In this document: positions 63,577-64,000 of the stretch, piece by piece
How the letters are laid out: each line of letters opens with the position of its first letter
Numbering within the stretch: position 1 is the first letter of the stretch
DNA from: Virgibacillus_F flavescens
Lineage (GTDB): Bacteria > Bacillota > Bacilli > Bacillales > Amphibacillaceae
Length of the DNA: 64,000 nucleotides
Direction of reading: 5' to 3'
Assembly: GCF_050574275.1 (NCBI RefSeq)
Contig: NZ_CP192260.1
Location: 186,001 to 250,000, forward strand
Made by a program: the position numbers and the translations under genes
Notes under the pieces: generated by a model
Databases searched by the model: none
Seen by the model: the letters and a program-made list of their open reading frames with translations, nothing else
What the model was told of the DNA's origin: nothing

Positions 63577-64000
63577 GATGTGACCTCCTCTTCCTTTTCC
63601 TTACCGAGAACTAGTCCGGAAAGAATAGATACACGTGAAATAATTCCAACTAATTTCCCGTCATCTATTACGGTAATTGGATATTTAGTCTGTGCTGCAA
63701 TTCCTATTAAGTCATTCAATGGTGTATCTGGAGCTGTGGCATGAATCTCATCCCGGAGTAAAAACTCTTCCATTGATATTTTTTCTTTATAGGCTTTAAT
63801 TGCATCATCAATTGTAAGCAAACCTTCAAAATTATTATCACGGTCAACTACAAAAATACTGGATGCTCCAACCTCTTCCATTTTTCGAACTGCCATCCGA
63901 GGGCCATCTTTAAAGGTGGTTAATACCTCAGGCTTTCTCATTACGTTAGATGCCTCAAGTATCTTGGAACGATCCACATCTTTCACAAAGTTTGAAACGT
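63573..64000 (-). CDS. opuAA: Glycine betaine ABC transporter, ATP-binding subunit, partial (5' end beyond the window)
   Basis: Only the C-terminal 142 codons are present. The frame is open through the window edge (VSNFVKDVDRSKILEASNVM spans the region), so the GTG at 63986 is not the real start. The visible part is the tandem CBS module (LLTIDDAIKAY; TPLNDLIGIAAQTKYPITVI), which in OpuA-type transporters senses ionic strength or nucleotide. The nucleotide-binding domain lies to the right of the window. Confidence 0.92.
   Translation of the reverse strand, partial: VSNFVKDVDRSKILEASNVMRKPEVLTTFKDGPRMAVRKMEEVGASSIFVVDRDNNFEGLLTIDDAIKAYKEKISMEEFLLRDEIHATAPDTPLNDLIGIAAQTKYPITVIDDGKLVGIISRVSILSGLVLGKEKEEEVTS

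Noticed and set aside
63573..63986. A complete 137-aa CBS-domain protein
   Set aside because: The frame stays open to the window edge and the sequence continues as OpuAA; it is the 3' part of the ATPase gene.

Overview
The window looks like chromosome from a low-GC, probably moderately halotolerant, spore-forming Bacillaceae bacterium of the Oceanobacillus/Virgibacillus kind. The evidence is gene content and order matching the Bacillus subtilis yer/pur/yeb region, Bacillus-type guanine riboswitches, Spo0M and an RsbR paralogue, and an osmolyte module (OpuA plus carnitine-to-betaine genes). The genus is inferred, not shown. No rRNA, tRNA or CRISPR array was seen.

Layout. (1) 1-5650: one end of an integrated element. 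It holds a partial primase (cut by the window edge), a MinD/ParA-like ATPase with a degenerate P-loop, a replication-relaxation protein behind a duplicated promoter and a leader terminator, a 50-aa ORF and a large serine recombinase. The recombinase stop overlaps the stop of rlmCD, so the element sits at the 3' end of that gene. (2) 5646-11475: rlmCD, dgkB and gatCAB. (3) 11663-13079: an XRE/TPR regulator followed 13 nt later by a 45-aa exported propeptide, read as an NprR-NprX-like quorum-sensing cassette. (4) 13303-25186: rocA, then yerA-yerB-yerC and pcrB-pcrA-ligA-camS. (5) 25320-38464: the complete twelve-gene purine operon purEKBCSQLFMNHD, controlled by a PurR box pair and a guanine riboswitch. 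It carries two arrays of 21-bp units, between purF and purM and between purH and purD. (6) 38997-40009: an AT-rich divergent pair, a secreted protein and a small membrane protein, neither recognised. (7) 40251-51928: yebE-like, MOSC, msrA, an MFS transporter, pbuG and guaA (each with its own guanine riboswitch), and a MoxR-DUF58-transglutaminase operon. (8) 52270-57901: DUF3231, a small membrane protein, spo0M, a cysteine-rich copper-binding protein divergent from a DUF4396 protein, an rsbRD-like gene and endonuclease I. (9) 58032-64000: carnitine degradation genes cdhC-cdhA-cdhB with a divergent TetR regulator, next to opuA (AA partial, AB, AC).

How it fits together. The purine operon makes IMP, GuaA makes GMP and PbuG imports guanine and hypoxanthine. 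All three transcripts carry guanine aptamers with the C that specifies guanine, and purE and pbuG also carry inverted PurR boxes at identical 24-nt spacing. The right end can convert carnitine to glycine betaine and import betaine.

Several dispersed repeats occur: a MITE-like family with terminal inverted repeats (near 15.3, 43.7 and 61.5 kb), a hairpin family (7.1, 30.2 and 47.2 kb) and a conserved terminator-plus-tail 3' of two plus-strand genes (43.5 and 54.7 kb). Several starts were moved to the codon that has a ribosome binding site and matches family length.
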